Source of the DNA: Hofstenia miamia
Lineage: Eukaryota > Xenacoelomorpha > Acoela
Assembly (NCBI GenBank): GCA_004352715.1
Contig: SCFE01000077.1
Span: 118,694 to 155,859 of the forward strand
Direction of reading: 5' to 3'
Length of the DNA stretch: 37,166 bases
Position numbers and translations under genes: made by a program
Shown here: positions 19,913 through 31,643 of the stretch, piece after piece
How the letters are laid out: each line of letters begins with the position of its first letter
How positions within the stretch are numbered: position 1 is the first letter of the stretch
The notes under the pieces: generated by a model
Seen by the model: only the letters and a program-made list of their open reading frames with translations
Told to the model about the DNA's origin: nothing
Database searches by the model: none

Positions 19913-21479
19913 CTGATTTTGAAAACGGCGGGGCTTGATACTCACAACGAGACTATGCCGATCTTACCATCACTACAACAGCCTCGAATTGCAAAACAAA
20001 AAAATTAGTGAATGAAAATTTATACTTTTCTACAGAAATTTTTTTTATTTTGATTAAGTTTTTATCAATTAAACATCTATGAAACTTTATTAATCGACCT
20101 AAGTGAATTAGCACATTTATAGAACTTTAATTCGTAGGATTGGTATGTCTGATGTCCAATTTTCATATTTAATAATCATTTTTGGTCCTTCTCCAAATCT
20201 TAGGAAAGCTAGAAAATAAAATTTTACTTTACACCTCCCCTATTTTTAGATTACTTAAGGTTAATTGTAATTTCAAAGAATCACTAAAAATACTAAGAAA
20301 AAAAACATCAAATTCATAGATCTTGATATGTATTGAATGTTTAATAGACTAGAAAAGTAAATTTTCAGATTGAGCAAGAATTTTTTGATGGAAACTCTGA
20401 TTGGGAGCAAAGAGAAATAGTAAAGAATAAAGATAAAAGACTATATTGTCCATTTAGAAAATAAAAATAAACTTGTTTGCAGACTTTCCTCAAATGCCTC
20501 ATGCGGCTCAAAGAGAAGGATTGAGGATGGGGCATAGCTTGTTTATTGAACTAACACCTTTATTGGGAAAATAATAGAGGCATCTTTGAAGGTTAGGTTT
20601 AACAGAAATCAAAAGGAATTCGAAGACTTTGCACCTGACCAACACATTTTATCCAACTAAATTATTTTGACTGGAATATTTTCCTTACTGTTTTCTGGTA
20701 CCATTAAACAGTTTGATAAAAAAGTGGTAGCATGTAGACTACTATTATTTTATACTTTGCTCATTTTTAGAGGAAACTTTAAATTGAAGAAAGAAAGAGT
20801 CTATTAAGACGATTTCCTATGAAAATGGGATATAACCGTAAAGACATGTAAAAATAGAACATATTTCAATGTGCAAGCATTTTTTAACACTAATTCCACT
20901 AGGAATTTTTTAAAATCCTTGATAGCTTCATAGAACATTTTAAATGTTCATAACTCATGAACTTGAAAATATATCTACTGATAGCCCCCGGACTTCCGAT
21001 TTTAAGGTTTGCTATTTGTGCAAGGGCTTTAGACCGGAAAATTTTGACAAGGACGAGCTTTTCATGGAAAGAAATTCAATATTTTACAACAAATCTTCAT
21101 CATAACATGGGATCACAATGAACCATAGATGCGTCCATAACAAATGATTTCTAAATTTCTGAATAGGTTTTGAGAAGACTGTTCGGAAATGTGGACAAAG
21201 CTGATTGTAGTGTAATTAACTCGTGGGGGATTTTGGTTAAGTAGCCTGATGTCCATTTGCGTGCTAATTTATGAAGTAAAATATTTTTTTCGAAACTATT
21301 ATCACATATCATGCCAACAGTTTCCATAAAAACAGCATTTGTGAATTATTATTGTAAAATGTTATGATTTGGAAGTAACTTGAAATTCAGGTAATTTTGT
21401 AGTATAGGTTTGTGTTGTACTGTATGGGTTAGTTTGCTACCCACTGTGAAAATATTACGATATTGACTGCGCTGCAGCT
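19913..21479. other. Non-coding stretch
   Basis: The 5' flank of the mariner relic (19913-20050) is slightly richer in GC, then the sequence is AT-rich. No gene is supported. Confidence 0.4.
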
Positions 21480-22690
21480 GTATCATTAAGCCTCAAAATG
21501 TGTAACCAGACCATCAAACATCATTGTGGAAAGAAAAAAATTTCGGCAGCGGAAATTCAGGAGCGTTTGACTGGACCAAGACAATCGATTGAATGGCTAT
21601 ACAGCACAGATTATAGATCATAATTTTAGTAAGAAGACTTAAATTTCTCAAGAAAATGGACCCAACATCATAGCATCAAGTCTCTTGAGATCATAACCCA
21701 TTGTTGGGCAAACTCTGTGTCCTGGGTATTACTGGAAAAACGTTTGTGGACAGACTAACCTGTTCTGGTCCACAAGCAGTGGTAACTCACAGGATTCCTT
21801 TCATTTCAGGCTACGCACAGGAAAACAGCTATCAATAGATTGGAGCAATTTATCAATAAAGAAAAGTAAGTGTTGTGTGCATTGATGAAACCAGCGCAAA
21901 TACTGGCTGCTATACAAGATCCCGGTAGACAGAGCTTTTTACATTTTGTAAGCTGTCATCACATCTTAGAACTTTTAGTCGTGAATGCATTCAAAGAAGT
22001 ATAAAAGCCCATCCGCACTTGAAATTCAGTTGCTGAAAACATTCACAATGGCGAGGGATTGACAAGGAGGAGCTTGAAGATGGAATGAATGATGATGTGA
22101 TGAAAGAATTACTCCAGCCTGTCAAAGAGGTGTCACCAAATTCATTGCTAATGCAATTGTGAATGCATAACTCAATGATGTCTACAGTGAATTATTTTGC
22201 TGAAATCTGTACTTTTGTGGATTTCTCCTTGCCGCAGTATGAATGCAACACGTTCGTTGCATGGCAAATATTATTCACTTCTTCAAGATTTGGATATTTC
22301 AATTCAAATAGGCTCAACAAGAAAATCAAGGACTAAGAAGTTTTTGTATTTCCTATGCAACCATGTATATCAAAAAGAGGACCTTTGCTCTTTTAACCGG
22401 TGGCAGCATCAAATGGAGACTTTGATGTTTTTCAACTGCTCCAAAAAAGAGATGTGTGGATGAAAGAATTTCTAAGGCAACCCCTAAAAAATGTCCTGGT
22501 ATATCTCTGGTGGAAGGAGCTAATAGCTCTTGGATTTTTGTTTACACAGTGTCAATAGAAGAAAAAAGAAAAATTGATCAAAAAAACAGCTAGTGGAGAG
22601 GAAAAGCCTGTTGAGCGACGTGGACAGCCTGCAAGAAAAGCTTTACATTATTTTCTACAAAGCCGACAATGTCATAATTTCAAAAACTGA
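21480..22690 (+). other. Protein-like but unidentified patchwork
   Basis: GC content rises and several plus-strand frames look protein-like for 15-50 codons at a time: VVCIDETSANTGCY near 21875, KEELEDGMNDDVMKELLQP near 22070, an 88-codon frame at 22197-22463, and RDVWMKEFLRQPLKNVL near 22455. Successive pieces lie in different frames, as in a decayed ORF of a DNA transposon. I recognise no family and see no ends, so this is only a note of possible former coding sequence. Confidence 0.2.
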
Positions 22691-25600
22691 ACTTAAAAAC
22701 AGACTTTCATGAGCTTCTACTAGAACAATGACATAGCAATTTGAATTTTCTAGAATCGAATATCACCATGAAAAAGAAATCATTTACAAGTGTTAGTCCA
22801 AGAATAAACTCTCATATCCCACTGGAAAATGTGCTAGCACAACACTAGCAAAACGCTAGCTACATAGCATTTAAAGTTTTTTTGCTTAGTTTTTAAATTT
22901 AATATTCGTTAAGGTTTAAGTAGTAAGCATAAGTACTTTACGTGCACACCATCACTGATTTTTTTCTATAAGCATAGCCTAAAACATTGGCGATTTGCTA
23001 GCAGAATCTATATTGAAGAGTAATCTGGGAAAATCACAAAAGAAGAAAATTATTTGCAATTTTTATTCTAGATTGCTGCTAACAGTAAAAAAATGTTTCC
23101 AACTCCCCTCAATCAGACTTGACTAAGTAATGGTAAATGTCACGGGAAACAAATCAGAGTATGTAATATTCGTGTTTTGAGTCAGAAAATATAAATAGAC
23201 CAATGAGCATCTTCCGACAACATTTTGTTCGAAAACGCATTAGGTTTGAGCAACCTCTAAGCAGGAAATCATTTTTTAGTTCATTTTAGATTTTCTGTTT
23301 TTGTCATTATTGTACAATTTTACAAGGTTCTGTGATAAAACATTTTCCTATTAAAAAACTTGGACATTTTGAGGAATGGACACAGGTATTGATAAACAAG
23401 CCTGAATTTGCACTAAAGTACGTTACTGTGCATAAAGGACTTGAAAAGATTTAATAATTTTCATTGAAAATACAAATTTTGTAACAAAATTTAAAAATCT
23501 TTCCAAACCTAATGTTCGGTAAATATAATGAATGAACGACGAAATTTAGCTGTTTCTTTATATGTCGGTAGACATTTCAAATCAGAGTTGGCGAGACCTG
23601 CATGGACAGCGGCAGGCCGACGCTTAAGTGCGAAAAGACACTCTTCTATCTGATTTTCAATATCTTCATTAATTTTTCAATTATAAGCTACTACTTAAGG
23701 TTAAATAAAAACTCAAACTGATTTACTACGTTTTGTAAAATTTTCAAGTTTGCTAAAAATTGATGGAATTTCGGTTTGTAAAATTCTTTTCATCGATAGT
23801 TTTACTAGCAAACTAAGTAAAATCAAGTTTGACTTTGGACAAATCCTCGTACAATTTTAGCTGACGTCAAATTGTTTTCAATGATACAGGTTCCTCAACA
23901 GCTCTTTTGAATCTTAACGTTTAGAGTTTATTGCTGCTCAGGAATTCCTCCATCCAATGCTGCCATTCAGCAAATTGAAAATGAATTACAATGTTTGAGA
24001 TAAACAAATCTGGTTGCTTAGCACTTTTATGAGAAATCAGCCAAGTGTTCTTTTCTGAGAACATTCTAATTAAATTTGTAAGTAATACATTTACAAATCA
24101 TTGGACTACGTAGCGATTGAAATTTGACCTAGCTATCGACCTAGCTATCGCGAAGGTAGGAGTAGCAATAGAAAGCCACTCTGAAATACCACTAACCAAA
24201 AATATAGTTTACAATCGACTTCACAATATACCTCTTTCAACAATATGTTGGTGGAAACAGTGAAGTGACCTAGAACATCAATTCTTATAGCCAGTATTCA
24301 ATTGTTCGATTCATTGATAGGAGTTGCTATATTTTTTATTCATTAACATTTGAAAGGGAATGATGTATCATTTCATCTCAAATTTATTTTTCAAATTGAA
24401 TACATTTGCGGATATTTACAATAATGATAACGCACCTCTAACCAAGTCAAGGATGTTTTCATTTAAATTTTACCTCTCCTTATTCTTATAAATGTCCACT
24501 CCGATTTCTTCGAAATACTTTGTTGAACCTTTTGTTCCCAACCTGCACCCACAACCAACATATTTGCCTATTGAACATCTGATTCGTTTATACCAAAGTA
24601 GTAGGGTAAATTACAAACTAGTATTAAATTATGTTTACACAGGAGCTTTCATAAATTTTTACATAGAATATTTAGACACATTATTTTTGTAGGATTAAAT
24701 GGACTTCTTTGATCGGCTTTTATATAGTGATATCAATATCGTATGCATTGCATTTCTTTATCTATTTTATGCCTTTGTTTAGCTGCTCATTATTTTATAT
24801 ATATATATTGTATATAAAAATACAATGAAAATAAATTTATGACAAAAAACCTCAATTACTGGAGGAATATTGACGAGATAACATTACATTAATAAAATGT
24901 ATTTGAAAGTCAGGGAGGTAATGGGATTTGTGAAAAGCTTCTGTGAACGCTTTTCTTGCATGTGAAAGTTTATGCTCACTTCTTTATAGTTATATTCTAC
25001 CGCCACTCGCTAAAATGTCTAAAGGAGTACAAACTGTAACTTTTCCAATATAATTAGACCGTTGTGTAATGAGTTATTAATTATATAGCATTATAATAAC
25101 AATGGATAATGTAGCTAATAGAATTTTATTGATTTTAAGATTGTTCCTCAGATATGCCTCCGACATATGAATATAGTTTGATAATTCTTAATTTCGTACT
25201 GAAAATCTAGCTTCGAAAAACTGAAGTACGTTACAGAAGTGTGTCAATTTTGAATTTTTATCAAAGTCAGCAACTTTTTCAATATTTAGAGATCATGACT
25301 TTAGGATTTGCTCAGTATGTTTGGATAATTTCTGGAATAATATCAACAATAGATTTTTAAATATCAACTTCGACATTTGGGATAAATTTTCCTAAAAAAT
25401 ATATAACGTAGTGCAGATATGACTACTAGAACAGAATTAAATTGGACATTTGTAAGCAAACCGATATTTTTATGAAGACTTGAAAAGCTTGTGAAGGCAT
25501 TTTTTGTTAATCACATTGTAGAAAGGGGAGTCAAACTTATACAAGAGTACAATAACATTCTCACAAAAAACTGAAACAGAAATAATTTGTCTTACAAATA

Positions 25601-27699
25601 GTTACCGATACCGTAGGACATTCTTAAGTTCCACTAAACATATTCTATGCAAAAATAATCTTAATCATTAAAATTTTACTATATGTATATATAATTGAGA
25701 TTATTTTATAAGAGTCTGCTTTAATTTAATAATTAGTATTTGTTATTTCATGAGTTTTTCAAATAAAAAAAAAATTATTCATAAACTTGATTTCAAGCAT
25801 TTGCTGAGAGGTCCAGGAAGTCTCCACATGAATTTTTTAGAAGAATAAAGAAATCCAATCAAACTGAATTTATTTAAGTAATGGTTTTGTGTTAATTAGA
25901 ACAGCATTTAGTGGTGGGGACAGCTTAATTTCAAATTTCATAAAATTACCTATTGCTTAAAGCCACCCTAGTGTCCAATTTACTATGTACAATATAAAAT
26001 GTTGTGGGGCTAAATTTTTCTAGAACCAAACCCATTGCACGTAGTCCCATGATGTACTACTCTGGTCACATAGTCCCTAAAATTTTATTCCTTCTTATAA
26101 AATACAATCACTAGTAAGATTTTCTAACATAAAGTTGCAACCACGGCCAACGTGTTGAGTAAGGTTTAATGGGGTGCACTTGATCATGGTCTGAACTACC
26201 CAGCCATAGCCGGCCGTAAACCGCGATACTGAGGTCGCAGCCTGCCGTAATTCTCTATATTATAAAATCTTAGTAAATTGAGTGTGAACTACTGTACATG
26301 AAACATAAAAAGAATGTAGCCTTGCAGAACTTTGAATTGAACTATAGCAATTCTATTGCAATTAATGTATAATTAAAAAAATGATTCAGTTGGTGTAAGT
26401 AAAATGTAAACAAGGATAAAAAAGTAATACAAAACTATAAAACCTAATATAAATGAATATAAACAATTAAAAATATTTTTGCAAGTTTCATGAAATGTGA
26501 TGTAATGGATATTGCTGCAATGACATAGTAATTTGCAATATCTCCTCAAGCTATTCGATCATTACCAATCAAGAACTCTCTTATGATCAACTACGTTTTT
26601 CAGTTGTCCTGTAGACCAGGTTTTTTAAAATGACATACCGATGTTTTCAACTAATTGCACATTTACGACGGAAGCAGATACATTGGAGTAAGACCACAAC
26701 AACCAACACGCCTCAATGGTTGCCGATATCAAGAGACAGTCATGGGCTCAAAACTTGATAAATACATGAACGTTAGGTATGGAGAGAATTTATATCTTTT
26801 CTAAGAAATTTCGAAATCTTCAAAGAAAAATATTTTTTCTTTTCAACTACTTCAGCAACATTCTTTAATAGAATTTTTAACATTGCAGCAGTAAATCATG
26901 TTCCCCAGTAGACTTACCCATTGCTCGAGATTTCCAAATTTAATAATAAGCTTGGAAAAACGGTTTCTGCTTTTATATTGACACTGGGTGGTTCAAGGTT
27001 AAAGAAAACGTTTGTATAAATCGAGTATTTCGAGATTCCCTGGGCTATCAAATGCAATTTTTCAGCACAAGCAGCAAGGGCACGCAATCAGAACGTGAAT
27101 TTTCTTCATGTGAACTGACAAAAGTTGCGTTTTGCAAGGGCAAGGGGAATATCCGCTAGTCAGGTTTTCAAAATTGATTTGGATTGATAAAACCATAAAC
27201 TTTTATGTAAAAAATTAAAAAATTTTTTTACAACTATTGTGGTGAAATGCAGTTATTGGGGTCACTCATTTCATAAAAGATTGAGGTGTCTCCTCACATC
27301 AGAAACCCTGTGTACGCCGTGATTGACGATCAATTGCATATAAATACGTTGTTTTAACATTTGAAACCCTTCGCTAAGATAGGAAGCAATTTGTTCAAGA
27401 AAGTATTTTACAAAAGCGCTAAGGATGTATTAATAACTCATGCGTTATTTATATTTATTTATTTGGCATAACGAGATATTATGAGCTTACTAGTTTCTTA
27501 ATATATTGAAAGAAATAAAATAATTTAATTACCAGATTTTTTAAATCAATGAAAAACAGTAAATTTTGAGAACCTGGATTTTTATGTTCCACACAACAAA
27601 TATAAAATTCCTACTTAATAATTTACCACAAGCCTGAATAAAAGAACTTTCAAGCACCAAAAATATTGGATATACAATTGTTACTAATAAAAAAGCTTT
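22691..27699. other. Long AT-rich non-coding stretch
   Basis: No gene is supported over about 5 kb. Visible details: three GCTAGC-like units at 22829-22862, a two-copy 12-bp repeat GACCTAGCTATC at 24126-24149, a short AT tract at 24796-24810 and a GC-richer island at 26150-26260. A 66-codon plus-strand frame at 24492-24692 starts with ATG but has no motif. Confidence 0.4.
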
Positions 27700-28083
27700 T
27701 TATTTTTGCAGGCAAATGCATATAAAATGCAATAATTATTATCCGGACCCTAACTTACGACTCGAATCCAACTTGAATAAAACTTGTTGCCGGGATTTCA
27801 CATAATCCACTAACAGAAACGGGTCAGAATAATTCGGGACACAAGGCCATACTTTAATCGCAGTCTGAGGATTTGAATTACGAAAAACCGAGAAGAGGCA
27901 AAGAAGTGTTCTTGAGTAGCGGATTAGCTCAAATTTATTCAAAAGTATTCAAAATAGAAAATATCACAAAACATTACGAAATCCCTTCTCTTGTGTGGCC
28001 TTACAATAGTTACGTTCGCCTTGAAACAAAAAAGGATTCACCAAGGAAATTAGAGGGCTTCACAGATAAAGAAGTACAATAGA
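27700..28083 (+). other. Weak coding-like segment
   Basis: A good acceptor-like sequence (TTTATTTTTGCAG, ending at 27711) is followed by a short open frame. Overlapping in another frame is a 69-codon ATG frame (27873-28082) starting MNYEKPRRGKEVF, hydrophilic and of ordinary composition. I recognise no domain. A minus-strand frame overlaps (27739-27942). I cannot decide whether any is real. Confidence 0.15.
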
Positions 28084-29254
28084 TTTTTAGAAATATGCAT
28101 CCTCAACCTAAAACCAATAAATTAAAATCTATGTTTGATATTATAGGTCTGCATTCTGCATTTTCATTAATGGCCTCATTTTATTTGGATCTAGTTTTTA
28201 TGAATATCAAAAAAGAAAATATTTCTAAAACCATTTGACATGTGCAAGATAGCAAATTTGTTGATTTAGTTACGCAGTACATTTTTGGCCTCATTATATA
28301 TTAATAGAAATCGTCAAGCAATGATTGCAGTAGCTTATTCTTAAATACATGAACTGATTGATGTAGCCATAGTCATGTGAAAATGCCATAAAAATAACCA
28401 ACAAATTTGAAAATTATTAATGCAGGTGATTGTAGTTTGTATGCTTAATTTTATGGTTTGGTACAATTGACAGACTGATTGACTGCACTAACATTTTCGA
28501 ATTAATATATAATATTATTTTAGTTAATTGATTTTGAAAGTGCATATAATTGAAAGTTCATGTTTCGAGCCATTTTATAATGAGGAAAAATATTGTCCAG
28601 TCTTAAGCTTATAGGCGTTTTTATGCAATTATGTTCTGTTAGAAACATTAAAATTTGAAAACATTAAAATCATTAAAATTGATTTTAAAATTAAGCAAAA
28701 ATTAAGAATGTATTATATAAATTTATATTTATTATTATTAATAAAAATCATTTTGTAAGTTGTCTGATGCAGTCATCGTGCAAATGAAAACATTATTTAT
28801 ATATCATTAAAGCTTTTGTAATAATTAACAATTGTTAGAAAAATTTCAACGCCGGTGGCTTAGTATTTTTCAGCATGATATCGTTGTTAGGTTTGTGAGT
28901 AATTATTGCTTAATGAGCTAAAACAGTACAATTGAATAGTTTTTAGTTGAATTGAAAAGGAGGGTTAAGAAATGGGTACATTATGGTCACCATAGATTAA
29001 GGCCCTGCGAATTCGAGGTCCAAAAATTCAACTTGACATTTCGAGTATGCGAAACTAACTCGATATTTGCGTGAATGACATTTTTTAGGTTAGCACATTT
29101 ATATATTCAGCTTATCCTAACGAGAATAATAATTGTAATTCGATTTAGAAACCGCGAGTTAGAGTTCCAACTCGACTAGAGCCTATGAACCTCAAATTGC
29201 CTACCATAGCTAGTTATTTATACCAAAATTGAGGTATAAATAAAAATAACCAAC
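28084..29254. other. AT-rich non-coding stretch, presumably intron of the receptor gene
   Basis: It lies 3' (minus strand) of the TM5 exon. I searched for TM6 (CWTPY) and TM7 (NPxxY) coding signatures on the minus strand and found none. Confidence 0.4.
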
Positions 29255-29453
29255 CTTTGCTCTTAACAATCTTCAGAGTCAACACAATCATTATGATACA
29301 GTAGAATGTCGTCATCGTTATGAATGGAATTAAAAATTGGAAAATTGCAATGAATAATGTCCAGTGTTGGGCTTGCTCCAGAGTTAAATGAGCAAAAGTG
29401 ACACACTGGTGAGTAGTCTTGCCTGGGATTTGTAAAGCATTGTAGAAGTACAG
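29255..29453 (-). CDS. Peptide-receptor GPCR exon: extracellular loop 2 and TM5
   Basis: This 199-base exon starts after an ATTTTAG acceptor (29454-29460) and ends before a GT donor (29253-29254) in phase 1. It encodes 66 residues: LYFYNALQIPGKTTHQCVTF, then AHLTLEQAQHWT, then LFIAIFQFLIPFITMTTFYC (TM5 with its conserved Pro), then IIMIVLTLKIVKSK leading into intracellular loop 3. The Cys in HQCVTF is the loop 2 partner of the TM3 Cys in rhodopsin-class receptors. QCVTF at this place is typical of AKH, corazonin and GnRH receptors and their vasopressin-like relatives. It joins in phase 0 to the exon at 35406-35614. The product would be a plasma-membrane neuropeptide receptor; the ligand cannot be decided. 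No stops or frame breaks were found. Confidence 0.75.
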
Positions 29454-30189
29454 CTAAAATATTAACTTAAGAGATTATAATTTTTACTTGATGTAAATAT
29501 TACACCTTAACCTTAAACTACTCAACCGAAGTTCTTCAAAGATTTGAGAAACTTTTACTTGAGAATTTAATATATTATTATATATATGAAAAGGTATTAA
29601 CGTTATATATGATTATAACAAAAAACTTGTATTTGTAGGTTCTTTTAAAAGAACAAACTGTTTGTTTAATAAAGTAAAGCATTCCATTTATGAGGCATTT
29701 CCAAGTTAATAATACAACAAATTATATAATTTTCGAACTCCAAATATTTCTTAAGTCAACATTCAAGTAAAAAACTAACGTTGGATTAAGTGCTGTAGGT
29801 CATTGTGAAATTCAACACACTAAGTTGAGCTCAAATAGTGATAGACCAACAAAAAGCAATAAGGTTTCTGTGTTTGAAAATGTTAAAAATAGTGTCTTCA
29901 GAAGATATAAAGAAAATGAAAAACTAGAAGCCTCCAACAGAGATTAGATACAAAGCAATTTGTTGAAAAAGTCCACAAATGCTAACAATAAGCTAGGAGT
30001 AGTATTTGAGGAGTGCTGTGCTTGGTTGTACAGAGTGAAGTGCAGTAGCTGTACATTCTTGTTCAGAAGGAAGCAAACAACATAATGAGGCAAGCATCTT
30101 AACGAAAATAACATGTTTGCAAACTAAATAGAAACTGCTAATTTCAATGATTGCAGGCAAACTGATTTGTTTCCTAGAGAAGACCAAGT
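29454..30189. other. Receptor intron, AT-rich part
   Basis: This is part of the 5,952-base intron between the two receptor exons. Nothing coding was recognised. The stretch 29980-30190 is somewhat GC-richer and may be an upstream remnant of the retroelement copy that follows. Confidence 0.45.
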
Positions 30190-30400
30190 TGATCCCAGAT
30201 GAGAAGAATAGATGTTGGACAAAGAGTAGAAGATGTAAAGACCAGTGGCAGAAAAAATCGACAGATTGTGGAGACTGAAGTTTAAGTATTTCCTATAATA
30301 GCTGGTGCTTGAAAGTGCTGCGGTTCCTTAGACAGAAAGACAATAGAGCAGAAAGCAGCTTGGTTAGGAAGAGAAATAACTTTATGAACTAATTCTGAAT
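30190..30400 (+). pseudogene. Decayed copy of the retroelement 3' domain seen at 2-289
   Basis: Nucleotides align with the left-edge element although the frame is destroyed. GAAAAAATCGACAGATTGTG matches GAGGAAATAGAAAGGCTGTG, and GTTTAAGTATTTCCTATAAT matches GTTGAAGTAGTCCCGGTAGT. Near the end, EQKAAWLG corresponds to AQKAALLG. Several stops interrupt it. It lies on the strand opposite to the receptor, inside its intron. Confidence 0.55.
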
Positions 30401-30559
30401 AACGTTACGAAGTACGAATATTATTAAGCTGGTTCAGTAAGACTCAAATATGAAGTTAAACAAAAAAGGTTTACCCAGACTACTTACAGTTGTTAACGTA
30501 CAGTTTTCTATCTCTAATCTTGAATCATGTATGTCCGAATAGATTGAAAAAATCTAACA

Positions 30560-30775
30560 TTAGTAGGGAGTCATAGAATATGAGATGGTTAGCAAAGAGT
30601 GAAACCGTGGAAGGCGTAGTAGTACCAAGGGAGAGATATGTAGGAAGCATGTAAAACGATATGATGAACAAGAACAGGATTTGGCAGAGAAAATATAGAG
30701 ATTTTGTAAGAAGTTCCAAAAGTGGCTTGGACACAAGGAAAAACATGCAAGATCTAGGGAGACAACTGAGAGAAG
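30560..30775 (+). pseudogene. Second decayed intronic copy of the same retroelement domain
   Basis: GTAGTAGTACCAAGGGAGAG and the following ATATGTAGGAAGC match ATAGCAGTACCAAAGGACAG and AAATGTAGAAAGC of the copy at the left edge, giving VVVPRERYVGS against IAVPKDRNVES. Further on, DLAEKI-x-RFCKKF parallels ELAEEIERLWKLKK. Stops and frameshifts are frequent. The long antisense frame over this segment is only a shadow. Confidence 0.5.
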
Positions 30776-30875
30776 TATAGTGTGTCTTCGATTGAGTTTT
30801 GTCGATAATAATGATAATATAAAATACATATATACTGGTATATATTATATTATAGAATCCATTCATATATGCAGC

Positions 30876-31038
30876 ATATATATATATATATAGATCTATA
30901 TGCAGCATATATATATATATATATATATATANNNNNNNNNNNNNNNNNNNNNNNNNNNNNNNNNNNNNNNNNNNNNNNNNNNNNNNNNNNNNNNNNNNNN
31001 NNNNNNNNNNNNNNNNNNNNNNNNATATATATATATAT
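30876..31038. repeat. (AT)n microsatellites around a 93-N gap
   Basis: AT tracts at 30878-30892 and 30905-30931, with the phrase TATGCAGCATATATA before each, then N from 30932 to 31024 and AT again to 31037. Confidence 0.9.
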
Positions 31039-31085
31039 TTAAAAGAAATGCTACATAAATGCATTTTAAAATTGAATCCACTATT

Positions 31086-31118
31086 TGACGCGTTTCGATC
31101 TTTTATTGATCATCGTCG
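31086..31118 (-). ncRNA. Hammerhead ribozyme-like motif, PLE/retrozyme type
   Basis: The minus strand reads CGATGATC, loop AATAAAA, GATC, then GAAACGCGTC. The GAAAC-GC-GTC ending is the minimal stem III with a cleavable UC found in hammerheads of Penelope-like elements and retrozymes. GATGA stands for the CUGAUGA box, changed at its first two positions, and GATC/GATC makes a short stem II. The motif lies about 50 bases from an AT microsatellite. No PLE ORF on the same strand is visible next to it; the nearby PLE fragment is on the plus strand. Confidence 0.45.
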
Positions 31119-31284
31119 GAATATTTTCCCAGAAATTTTTTTACAAAACTATAAACTACACTTTATAATTAACTAAAATATCACTAAACAAATTTTACAA
31201 CAAGATAATGAAACAAAGTTAACAACTCAATTATTGTAAGATCAAGCGAAGCAAAAAAAAATATATATTGAAAACTTCAATATA

Positions 31285-31643
31285 TAGAAAACAACATCAA
31301 AAAATTGTCAAATAACTTAGTAAATATCAATAAAAAGCTCATAAGATCAAGACTTATTCCAATTTTTAGTACTTTGAAAACTGAACATCTTTTTAAGAGC
31401 AAAGACAACATTCCCGAAGACTTAGTTTCTTCAATAGTTTATACTCATGCGCATGCCCAGGTACTGATTAAGGTGTTGAAGGCAGACAACGACGAAAATT
31501 ATATTATATTATTTCATTGTGTGTCTACACTTACTTTCAATTTAGAAGTTGTTGCTCTAAACCTAGATGTAATGCTTTTTGTGACTGAAAGAAATCCATC
31601 AACAATTTTCAACTTCCTGAAGCCAAGTGGACGTGAGATTTGA
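31285..31643 (+). pseudogene. PLE linker / start of GIY-YIG region, truncated
   Basis: The plus-strand frame from 31305 reads NLVNINKKLIRSRLIPIFST, LKTEHLFKSKDNIPEDL, then VSSIVY, and stops at 31641-31643. The pattern hydrophobic-FK-x-KD-x-IP-x-x-L-x-S-x-x-VY is the linker that leads into the GIY-YIG endonuclease of Penelope-like elements, where VY is normally followed by a Cys-containing strand and YIG. Here the sequence after VY (THAHAQVL) no longer shows YIG. The reverse transcriptase that should precede it is absent, so the copy is 5'-truncated. It lies within the receptor intron, antisense to it. Confidence 0.5.

Noticed and set aside
21781-21802. Minus-strand NPVSY as a possible TM7 NPxxY of the missing receptor exon
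   Set aside because: Stop codons lie within a few residues on both sides and the flanking residues are not hydrophobic.
24492-24692. 66-codon ATG frame MSTPISSKYFVEPF
   Set aside because: No domain, splice context or composition shift separates it from chance in AT-rich DNA.
26150-26260. GC-richer island as a possible tRNA or tRNA-derived SINE
   Set aside because: No A or B box (GGTTCGANNCC) and no cloverleaf could be drawn on either strand.
28020-28060. Minus-strand VNPFLF as a possible TM7 exon
   Set aside because: The Tyr is absent, a stop lies just upstream, and the following residues do not resemble helix 8.
30525-31064. Long hydrophobic minus-strand frames
   Set aside because: They are antisense shadows of the plus-strand retroelement relic and extend through an N-gap and AT repeat, so their length is artificial.
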